From positions 14,710,704 through 14,774,703 of the forward strand of contig OY829328.1 in NCBI GenBank assembly GCA_963691655.1: DNA of 64,000 nt, given 5' to 3'. The notes below the pieces were generated by a model. It ran no database searches, was not told the DNA's origin, and worked only from the letters and a program-made list of their open reading frames with translations. Shown piece by piece: positions 54,528 to 64,000 of the stretch (within the stretch, counting starts at the first letter, position 1; each line of letters opens with the position of its first letter). This stretch comes from Toxonevra muliebris (taxonomy: Eukaryota > Arthropoda > Insecta > Diptera > Pallopteridae). The translations under genes were made by a program, and so were the position numbers.

Positions 54528-57500
54528 ATGTCGCTATTTAACGTTTGCAATTGGTGGTCCGCACAGTGTTCCGACTTGGATGAGAATTATGACGTGGCCA
54601 GTTTGTTATGTGCACGATTTGGTCTGGCAGAGCACGAAAAGGATTATGTGATTGTCGGTTCACATGCAGGACATTTAAGCATTTTCTATCCGAATCCGGA
54701 TTTAGTAGATCATGGAGGTGGTAATGCATTCAAACCAACAGATTTATTGCTCGAAACAACATTAAATGCACCCGTATTGGGCTTATATGCGGGAAGATTT
54801 AGTGGGTAAGTTGTGGAAACCGCAAATTTTGTATTTAGCTGTTTTCACGTCTACTTTATCGCTCGTAGAAATATACGCAATGAGAACTTGAACCAGTTGG
54901 CAGTTTTGCATCCCAATTCAATGGCAATCTACAACATTCAAACCGTCAACGGCGTGGCAGAACATGGCACGCAATTGTGTCTACAGCAGTTGGCAGATTA
55001 TAAATTCCAGCGTACTGCTTTCGCCTTTTGCAAGGGTCATTTCGGCAAAGTCAAAGGTCGTGAATTCTTTTGCATTGTTCATTTAGATGGCACGCTAACA
55101 TTCTATGAACAAGATGGCATTTCATATGAATGCCAATTTCCGGGACATCGTGCTTTGCCCACTCCGGTAGTTTATTGCGAGCGCACTGATAGCTTTATAC
55201 GCTTTGCAGCCGGTTGGAATTTAGAGTGCTATACGTGAGTGCATATCAAAGTATGTCTAATATTTAGTACTTACTCAGTTCTAGTTCATCCTCGTATTTC
55301 AGATATCAGGATCTGTCACACTCATCGATAAATAAATCGAGTTATCAATCTGTTTGGTCGATATGCTTGGGCGAAGGGATACTTGATATACTCGTTGTTC
55401 AGGTGAAAGAGTATGTTTTCAATGCTCTCATTGTTTAGCTAAGAAAAAATAAAACATTTTATTAAAAATTTCAGAGAATCTGCATCCATTCTAATATTGG
55501 GTGAACGAAATTTTATACGTTTAGGCGATAATGGTTCCGTTGATTTCATACTGAAATTAGATTATGCACCCAAGTGCTTTCATTCTTTTGTCATTGGCTA
55601 TTACTGGGGTAAGCATTTAGGAAACTATAATGTATGTACATATTCCCTTGACATTGTTTTTAAATTCAATTTTAGAACCCAATGCCCGCGTCATAACTGC
55701 TATCGTTTCTGACGACTCGAGGCTTTTTGTATACGATGACGCAAATATAATATGGGCTGCAAAATATCAAGACACCGACGCACCAGTGGCCATACAACGT
55801 TCCAACATTAGCGGTTTGCCGGGCGCTATAATAACTTTAGGTGCCACAGGGCAATTACGTATTGGTTACTTGGGCTCAGATCCTTTTTTATTTAAAGTAC
55901 CACCGCTCAACATTCAGGAAATCAGTTTTCAGCAAGCCCACAAAGAACTGCTCCAATTGGAAGAGGAAATAAAGGAAGCAGTTGATGTTCGTGATATGGA
56001 AGATATTAATCGGCGTGCAATTGATGATGTACGTATACAATTTCGAATAAGTTCAGATATTAGAGAAGATTTGGATACATTACTACTGGATGTTGCCGCT
56101 GATGTGGCTGTAAAAGAATTAACTTCGTGCACGGGAATTTTGAAGCTGAAATGTAAAGTTGATCTCAATGAGCTGCAAATTACATTTAATACCCCTGAAG
56201 GTATACGATGCAGCCAGGATTCGCTCACATACATTAATGTTCGTGCTGGAATGCTGGTTAATTTGGAATTGGATTTCTATATAGCTGAATTGTTGCATGT
56301 GCATACGACACGCATTGATGCAATTATTTCATTTATAAATCTCAAGGTAAGGCATAAGTTTACAGCTGATACCCAGTCATATATATTTGTATTTCTTAAT
56401 CCCTAAAAGGGCATACCACGTGTGATACAACAATCCGGTCATCTTCCATTGGCAATGTTCTATAAAACGAAACAACCGCAAAAGGCAGCCGCTATTAAGC
56501 TAACATTCAATATAACTTCAAAATCTATAATTCCAAAACTTGCAACTTTCTTTCCGGAATTCATAACTTGGGAGAGTGATGCTCAGGCATTGGGCTTAGT
56601 ATTAATGTGTCCTGGTAACGACAAATCAGAAGAGATTATAACAATTGTGGCAGCAAAAAATTCCAATCGCATAAGGTAATATTTGCAATAAAACCCAACC
56701 TCGCGATGGCTGATGGGAATTAATCAGGCCCGAATAAAGTAAAAAAAATATAAAACTATTCAGGCTGCTAAACTTTTGAAAAAATCAGTTTTCTGCTCAA
56801 GGATTATGGAAGATTTAGGCAGTTAAACTCACCGGGTACAAATGAAGCAAATTCAAGGCTTCAAATGTTTTCGGGGATTGGTAAACCTTCTCGATAATGG
56901 TCGCCTCGTCTGCATTTAGACCTCAGCAGACAATTATTTTTCCTACTTAGATGTTTTCATAAAAATACTTAAAATTAATGTCAACATTTTTTGTACTTTT
57001 TATCATACAGAATTCAATCCGATAGTTTAGAAACATTTCCTATGATACTAGAACGTTTAATCAAAATTACTCTGGAACATGTAAACTCAAATGGTGAAGT
57101 TAAAGTTGAAACTGCCAAGAAACGTAAACCAAAGGGTTTGTTAAATTCACGAATAAAAAGTATAATGGCAAGTCCATTCATACCTTCACAGCCGATACTT
57201 CATAGAATTGATGTGCATCGCGAAACGCAGGAAAATATAAGAAAACTAACTGTAAGTTTACGATTCACTGACAGCAACAATCCTAATTAAATATTATAAT
57301 GCTCGAATACAATTTCAGACAGAATTGGATACACTGTGGATACAATTTAAGACGCTGCAAAGAAAGTTACAAGAAAAGTCAGAGGATGAACCTAAAGAAA
57401 CATTGATTATGCAAATTGAAGAGAACTATGATCATTTGATAGCAGAGGGTGACAAACTCATGGAAATGCGAAAAGATGAAAGAAGGTACCTAAATATATT

Positions 57501-60487
57501 TAACATTTATTTTTTATTAGGTGATTTCTTTTTTTAGTTTACAAATTACAGACCTGTGCTCTCTAACCTTTACTAACATTTACCGAACAACTGAAACAGA
57601 TTTAGAGAACCAGAAGAATTTAGAAAACAAAAGCCGGTAATAAAGGGTTTTCCATTAGGGACATAACAATTTTATATATTAATAAAACACAAAATTTTTT
57701 GAGATATTGAGTTCAAACTTATTGTGGGTGTATTGCAAGCATTCGATTTCGGTCATATGACCACCACGAGCCCGTTTACAGCGATCAATTCTTTGAACCC
57801 AATTTTCCACCACTCTCGCACACATTTCGACCGGAACGTTGGCAATTTCGCGTTTGATATTGTCTTTGAGCTCGTCAAAAGTTGCTGGCTTGTTGGCATA
57901 GACCAGTGACTTGATATAGCCCCATAAAAAGAAATCCAATGGCGTTAGATTGCATGAATGAGGCGGCCATTCCACCGGGCCATTTCTCGAGATAACACGT
58001 TCACCGAATTTGCCTTTCAATAAATCGATTTTGACGCGTGCTATGTGGCTAGAGGCACCATCTTGTTGAAATCACATATCGTTGATGTCAAGTTCATCCA
58101 TTGACGGTAGGTAACATGACGGTCGTTTTCGCTGTAAACGGGCACGTGGTGGTCATATGACCGAAATCGAAAATGTAATGCTTGCACTACACCCACAATA
58201 AATTTGAACTCAATATCTCAAAAAATTCTGTATTTTATCAATAGATAAAATTGTTATGTCCTTAATGGAAAACCTTTTATTACATGGCCCCTGTGATCGG
58301 AATTAGCAACATATAGTGTACCATTGTAAATAATTGGCTGGCATTGAATTCTTATTCGTAAACTCTTATGTTTGGTTAAACATAATCCACCTTTGTAATG
58401 GTTTTTTTCTTATGCAGAAAAAACATGGCTTCCTCCATCATCCATTTTTTAACAGATTCGTTAACAAAGTTCAGATTTATTTGAAAGAAAAGCCTGATTC
58501 GGTAATTTATTGTTGGTACATGCATATGTCTTATATGCAACTCCTGTCATTTAGCTTAGGCCGTTAAATACGTTCATCCTATAGTTCATCCAAAGAAGTC
58601 GTTTATTATGCTAAATTAGACGACGAATTCGAATCTGGCAACAGAATTTTTAGAAGTTCTAACTTTGAAGTCCAAAAAATTACGATTTCCACTATTTTTT
58701 ACCGATTAATAAATCAAAAATATTGCTAATTTAATATTGTTCGTTTCAATTTGAATTGTTTTATGATTAATTTTTATCGAATGTTTTATTACGTCTGAAT
58801 TCCGAATGGAATTTTAAAACTTTTAAAGCGAGAAAGTGCTTGAAATTTATTGTATATCCTGTTTAGGATATTTTCCAGCATTTGAGTAAGTATTAATATC
58901 AATTCAACATATATACATATATCTCAAAGAAATGCGTCTAAACTGTGAAATTCCACTATACAGGAACTATCAAATGAAATTCCGAATTTCAACGAAATTC
59001 AAATAAAATGCATTTATGTTTTTTTTTTTAGACATTTTCAATTTTGTTTTCATAACAGCTGCTCTTGTAATATTTATTAATAAAAAGAAACCAATATTTC
59101 AATGTGTCAAAAACGAAATAACTTTTTTGCCGTGTGTCCACCAAAATTTGAAATTTCTCAATTAGGCGGAATTCACTCTCGTGTGTCCGCACTATTATTA
59201 TGAAATTTTTGCGACTGCTCGGAAATTGGTTTGTGGTCGATTTTATACCTGGTCGATCATCTGTGCAGATCGGAAGAATTCTGCTTGTGTTGCATTACAA
59301 TGGAGTCAACATAAGTGTTAATTTTATACTGGAAACAAAAATATTTGATGAATCCCTGAAAGTATGCAAAATAAAACATGGTTACAATATACTCCTTAGC
59401 CCTAATGTGGACACCAATGTCTAGCCAGATATATCATGGTATGGGGACAGCGTCGAGCTCATATTTTAAATATTAATTATAAATTTCGTAATAGATTTGC
59501 AAACAAAAATTAAAAACATTTATTCAGAAGTTTGAAGAATTTAATTTTGGTATGTCGTATATGATACCCACTAGTCTATCCATAGTATCGTCCACCAAAT
59601 CATAAATGGAAAACTACGACTTTCGAAAATTATTAATTAAACATCAAACTATATTCCTATATCTAAACTATAGACAACGTTGTGATCTCACTTGCTCCAT
59701 TGTCGTAGCTACATGGATTATTTCATCACTGCATATGGAGGAGAAAATTATCAATGTAATATCATCAGTGCTTTGTACACCCATAGAAGATTGGACAGAA
59801 CTGGTAATGTATAAATGTTGATTGTATTGTATACCTAAAAGAAATACAACAACAAAATTTCACAAATGTATGTATATATAAACTTACATGCATATTTTCT
59901 AGAGTTGGGAAGAATCAATGTCACCCGGCATTGATATGCTTCATCATTATGGTCCATTGACTCGTGCTAAGAATTGCACATCTAATCATCTACCAACAGA
60001 TACAAATACGTCATATGAAAATTTCGATTATATTCGTTTTAGACGACATTTCGCTACACTTTTCGATAGAATAGTGCGCATCGCCACAGAAAGCCCTTCG
60101 ACCACACAACCGGAACATTATGAATCTGATGCTTCTAATACTGGACCAAAGAGTGCAGATATTGCTGCGCTTACGCAATTAATGGAAACAGTCTCTAGTG
60201 AAATTATTTCTGATACTACGAGAAAAGATGCTGGCAATAAGCTTATGAAGCACAGCACTCTGGAAGCGGTTGAAGATGATGATGAAGAGGAATATGACGA
60301 AGAAGACTTACGCAAAGTAGGCTACAAAAAAGATTATGGCAGCAACAATCATACCAACAGCAATAACAATAATAACAACAACATCAACGACAACAACAAC
60401 ACTACTGAATGCTCCGAGTGGGTTAATGAGAATTATGAACTTCCTACATCCGAAGAGCTTTTTAGTGACTTAGGTATTTGGTGGTAG
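54528..60487 (+). CDS. BBS9: BBS9 / PTHB1, BBSome subunit, 10 exons
   Basis: Scaffold-like subunit of the BBSome, the coat complex that moves membrane proteins into and out of cilia. Exons: 54528-54805, 54869-55234, 55303-55410, 55475-55608, 55676-56346, 56410-56675, 57011-57251, 57319-57485, 59674-59803, 59903-60487; 981 codons against 887 in human. The start MSLFNVCNWWS matches human MSLF..WWS. The N-terminal beta-propeller region shows IVGSHAGHLSIFYP, LAVLHPNSMAIYN, FCIVHLDGTLTFYEQDG and LILGERNF in family order, then a GAE-like and helical C-terminal part (ELSWEESM matches ELGWEETV). The last exon adds an acidic and asparagine-rich insert not found in human. The intron after 57485 is 2.2 kb because of a mariner insertion; the exon at 59674 was placed by phase and by its match to the SATHLVILLIALW region and is the least certain join. 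Confidence 0.92.
57638..58283 (-). mobile_element. Deleted mariner-type element in a BBS9 intron
   Basis: Long terminal inverted repeats of about 145 bp: the left starts TAATAAAGGGTTTTCCATTA and the right, inverted, starts TAATAAAAGGTTTTCCATTA. A TA lies at each edge. Between them the minus strand at 58020-57679 encodes the C-terminal end of an IS630/Tc1/mariner transposase (WPPHSCNLTPLDFFLWGYIK). The N-terminal DNA-binding part and the first catalytic Asp are missing, so the element cannot move itself. Confidence 0.88.
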
Positions 60488-61399
60488 CAACCATACAAAA
60501 TTTAATAATAAACTACTAAATATTACTTTATTGAATTTTTAAATAAAGTTTTATTTTGAATTATCTAACTTTGACATCTCATGTTATAGCTTTCAACTTA
60601 GGCTCTGTTCGATCAGCATCCCAAGGAATCAAATAACTTAATGTTAATGTAGTAGGTGCATATGGTTTATGTTTTGTGTAAGCATAAGGAAAATTTGTGA
60701 TGTGTAATAATCTGCAACTATGTATGCACTAATATCGATATATGTTGTACGTGCATACCAAATGCTGTCTCGACAGCATCATGGATTTTGTGTGGTTTTG
60801 TTTTAAGTTCGACAATGTTTCCGAGGCACGTACTTATTCCATGTCTGTTAGTATTTATTTATGTATGTATGTGTGGCTGTATATTTATACTTTATCATAT
60901 AACATTTCGTTGGCTTTGCAGCAATTGTCATCGATATTACTCATGGTGTTTATAGTTTATATTGTACCTATATAGTATATGCATTCTTTATATTGAATTA
61001 AGTCAACCAAAAAGAATGAGACTTCCTTTCAATTTCTTTGAGGTAAAATTAAAAATTTCTTACACTATTAATACCTAAATATATTATTTCCAGTCTAAGC
61101 CAATAAATATTTCAGCAGCCACAACTTCTCTTAACTTATATACTTAAATAAGTCATGTCTAAGGTATACCATTTCACATAAAGACCACATTTTTCTTGGC
61201 GTTGCTTTTTTATGTTTTAAATAGGTTTATTTCTTGCTTATAGGCATTTTATTTAACCCATTCAGTTTTTGAATCATTATGATGGAACAGTGAATTTTGT
61301 AGAAAAAAGTGTCTGTGTATAGTCTAATCTAGATTGGATTTTTTCAGTAATTTAGACAAGATGATACTCTATAGTATTTCTTCTAGTTCTTTTATCTCA
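60488..61399. other. BBS9 3' UTR and spacer, no gene
   Basis: AATAAA at 60507-60512 and 60542-60547 can end the BBS9 transcript. Beyond that I see AT-rich DNA with TATGTATG repeats near 60855-60875 and no supported gene. Confidence 0.55.
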
Positions 61400-61613
61400 C
61401 AACAACCTATGGAGGACCTCAATCGGGCTTTTTGCATTCATTCATGTTATGTGCATTATATTTGTACACGTTTGGAAGGGAACTACAGTTTTATGCGGAG
61501 TCCGAACGGCGAAGAGAATAAAAGGGATGATTTTTATTTTCTGTTTTTGATTTTTTGACTACGCCGAGCATTGAACCCGGGCACTCTTCGAAGCAGTTTA
61601 GGACATATAAATA
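61400..61613 (-). mobile_element. SINE copy interrupted by a later insertion
   Basis: The body matches the SINE at 24188-24494 (GGAAGGGAACTACAGTTTTATGC, CCGAACGGCGAAG) in the same orientation, including a B-box-like GGGTTCAATGC (minus strand). The head continues at 62585-62602 (CACTACGCCACGG) beyond a 962-bp element, so the SINE was present first. Confidence 0.65.
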
Positions 61614-62575
61614 GGCTCCCTGAAATTTGGCCCCAAACGAAAATGAAAAAAGACCCCAGAAAAATTTTATGGAAAGCAACAAAAACAAATTTTGATGAGA
61701 ATTGGGGTTATATTTCATATTTTGGGGCTCTTTTTCATTTACAATTTTGGGTCCACATTTCATAATGAAATATGGCCCCAAAATCAAAAATGAAAAACGG
61801 CCCCGAAATACAATAATATATAAATAATTTTAGGGTCTTTTTTCATTTGTTTTTTTTTTTTTTGTGAAAATTCACACTTGTGGTAAACAATTAACCCTCT
61901 AATGCATGATTTATTATCCAAATGGTTAAAAATCTTGAGTTGTTGAAAGTTAAACATGTTTCGCGCGAAATTTTTAAAAATTATTTTACATGAAGTTTTT
62001 GCTTCTAAATATTTCCAATCTTAAACTATAACCAAACTAAATTTTGTATAAATATGATTGGCATACAAACGTTTTCCCTTTTTTAATACAAATGCGGTTT
62101 CGTTTTGTAAAATATAATATATACAGGTTGCTGTAAATACAATGAAAGTATGTATTTAAATTTTTATTAAACTTTCACACATTTTGGTATTCTTATACTT
62201 TGTCAATTTTCAGTTCAATGAAGATTTGAGTTTGGTTGAGTTTGAAATATACGTTTTTTTCCTTCACATAAATAAAAACAATGAACAATTTTTTTGGGGT
62301 TTTTCTTCATTTATTTTAGTTTTATTATTTTTATGTTTTTAAAAAATGGGGTCATATTTCATTACAAAATTATACCCCACTTATGCGGCCATATTAATTT
62401 TTTTTTTGGGGTCTTTTTTTCATTTATTTTTGGGGTGCTTTTTCATTGCTTTGGGGTTATATTTCATTTGAATAATTGGGGCCTTATTTCATTATGAAAA
62501 TATGCCCCAATTTTAGGGTATTTTTTCATTTTCCGTTTGGGGCCATTTTTCATTGGGGCCAAATTTCAGGGAGCC
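61614..62575. mobile_element. MULE-like non-autonomous element, 9-bp duplication
   Basis: The ends are perfect inverted repeats beginning GGCTCCCTGAAATTTGGCCC. ATATAAATA is duplicated exactly at 61605-61613 and 62576-62584. A 9-bp duplication points to the Mutator superfamily. The two flanking thirds are built of many GGGGC / TTTTTCATT units facing each other; the centre is plain AT-rich DNA. There is no transposase. The superfamily is inferred from duplication size and end structure only. Confidence 0.85.
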
Positions 62576-62584
62576 ATATAAATA

Positions 62585-62602
62585 CACTACGCCACGGGAC
62601 AA
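62585..62602 (-). mobile_element. Displaced tRNA-like head of the interrupted SINE
   Basis: CACTACGCCACGGGA corresponds to CTACTGGGCTACGACGACC in the SINE copy at 24.4 kb. It was separated from its body by the MULE-like insertion to the left. Confidence 0.45.
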
Positions 62603-63834
62603 TGGGCCAGTGAACCTACTTTTTTGCCCAAAAGTCTGAAATTCTGATTTTTTTAAATTGGTTAATTTTCATGAAACTTTAGATTAGAGAGTTTTAGGGT
62701 TTATTGAATTCAAAATGCCATAGAAACAGATAGATTTTATTTTAATCAGATTCTCCATGTAGGTTTAAGCGGGGGAAAAACACGATAATATGAATTAAAG
62801 CAGATGTGGACAACTTTTTTGTTTAGGTTAGGAAAGAAGCCACTTAATTATTTAAAATGTAGAGAAATCTCGAGGAATCTGTAATCAATGTAACCCATAT
62901 AACTCAGAAATCTTTGAACGCTCAATTGTAGTGTTTCAATAAGTTAAAACTGATAGATTCCAAGTGTTGTCTTTTAACTGTGTGTAAGTAGAAAAAAACC
63001 TTAACAAGAATTGTGTTCTTTCGAACAGTTTTTAGAACTTTGCGTAACTGTAGTAAAAAGAAGAAGTAACGGAACATCGCAAAAATAACAGAAATCTATT
63101 CTAATTAATACTGTTTAAAACTGTAATTTTAGTTTTGTCGATTTCTAAAACGGACTTTTGGCCAAATAAGTGGCTTCGCTGGCCCACTGTGCACAGCAAT
63201 CACCTGGAGATGTTGTCAATATTAGCTCAGATAAGCCTATTAATCTGCTATGGGGTTTGAATCAGAGAAGCTTTCAGTTTCCGGTATCCCTGAGACAATT
63301 ATTTTGGAGTTCTTTTAGCTTTGTATCTTGTACGTACTCCAGTTTTTTATAGTAATGGCAAGCACACATATTTCCTAAGAAAAACTTTCCACTTTGTCCT
63401 TCAGGTGCAGCATAAAACTGTAGGTCCTTTCCGTTTGTGGAAATATATATCTCACTCAGCATGAATGGAAGCAAAAAGCTCGGCTGCTGTTTTACAACAT
63501 CTTTTTCTAGTACCGTTAAAAGGATTTAAGTTAAGATCCAAAATGTAGTAATAATCACAAAAAATTGGTATTTAAGCCTTTGCATTTACGTGTTCTCGCA
63601 AAATTGTCATTGTTTTGAAAACGATATATTAGTACAAACATTTTCTTTTGAAAAATCTCCGTAATTGAATTTCAAAAGTCAGAACTAAACCAATTAAAAC
63701 ATTGTTTATATAATGGTTTTATATTTTCTTTTTTACATTTTGATGTTTGATAGCCTGGTATAGTATAGTTTAAAAGCATTTAAAATACAGTTCGATCAAG
63801 AACTGAAGCCGAGCAACCTGCCACAGTGTCGAAA
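62603..63834. other. Repeat-derived DNA without a gene
   Basis: No gene is supported. About 63355-63500 is an inverted partial SINE copy (CATAAAACTGTAGGTCC, CAGCATGAATGGAAGC, AAAAGCTCGGC). The rest is unclassified AT-rich DNA. Confidence 0.45.
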
Positions 63835-64000
63835 AAATAGACCTATTGAGAGAAGAGTTTAGCGAGCAGTTTATCTCACGTTTACAACCAGTGAGTTGGC
63901 CACCTAGATCGTGCGATTTGACGCCTCTGGACTATTTTTTGTGGGGTGACGTGAAGTCACTAGCTTAAGCCGATAAACATTACACAGCTATGCTCGAAAA
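63835..64000 (+). pseudogene. Mariner-type transposase fragment, broken, at window edge
   Basis: The plus strand reads a transposase C-terminal block, VSWPPRSCDLTPLDYFLWG, then meets TAA at 63967-63969 and continues ADKHYTAMLE to the window end. The block is related to the transposase in the BBS9 intron (WPPHSCNLTPLDFFLWGYIK) but differs enough to be another element. Upstream sequence in frame has stops, so the copy is dead. Confidence 0.75.

Noticed and set aside
58334..58567. 77-codon frame in the BBS9 intron
   Set aside because: Although KVQIYLKEKPDSVIYCWYMH looks protein-like, adding it breaks the phase between exons at 57485 and 59674 and it has no BBS9 counterpart.

Overview
The window looks like nuclear DNA of a higher fly (Diptera, Schizophora) outside Drosophila. 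It is AT-rich, has GT-AG introns that are often only 60-120 nt long, and carries clear orthologues of cinnabar, domino, Rad51D and BBS9. The DOM-A/DOM-B alternative 3' ends match those of Drosophila domino. A tephritid is my guess from the gene sizes and transposon load; the species cannot be fixed from the sequence alone.

Layout. 1-13806 holds no gene I can support: low-complexity DNA, a Tc1/mariner-like MITE and some promoter- or leader-like stretches. 13807-19299 (minus) is cn, kynurenine 3-monooxygenase, in 8 coding exons with a probable GC-AG last intron. 19300-26450 is intergenic and full of transposons: hAT-type elements with 8-bp target duplications, one element nested in an older repeat, and a tRNA-derived SINE. 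26451-27192 (plus) is a small single-CCCH zinc-finger gene. It converges, with 17 bp between stop codons, on Rad51D (27210-28445, minus). 32169-53417 (plus) is domino, the SWI2/SNF2 ATPase of the fly Tip60/p400-SRCAP type complexes, with alternative DOM-B (stop 46778) and DOM-A (stop 53417) ends. 54528-60487 (plus) is BBS9/PTHB1, a BBSome subunit, with an RFX X-box-like site 109 nt upstream of its ATG and a deleted mariner element in one intron. 60488-64000 is repeats: a SINE split by a MULE-like element with perfect 9-bp duplications, and a broken transposase at the window edge.

The most interesting signal is in the introns of domino. They hold repeated, structured blocks that explain most of the otherwise puzzling intronic repeats: three copies of a C/D-box snoRNA whose guide matches a conserved 28S rRNA segment, and nine H/ACA-like units in four families (A x2, B x2, C x3 plus one divergent relative, D x1). 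Domino therefore appears to be a host gene for about a dozen snoRNAs, linking a chromatin remodeller transcript to rRNA modification. A phase-matched cassette exon (34240-34341) and a protein-like island inside the last intron (49336-49745) are further unexplained parts of this locus.

All exon joins were made by hand from splice consensus, reading phase and recalled family sequence; no search was run. The spliced lengths all come out in frame: cn 457 aa, CCCH protein 203 aa, Rad51D 354 aa, DOM-A 3301 aa, DOM-B 2804 aa, BBS9 981 aa.
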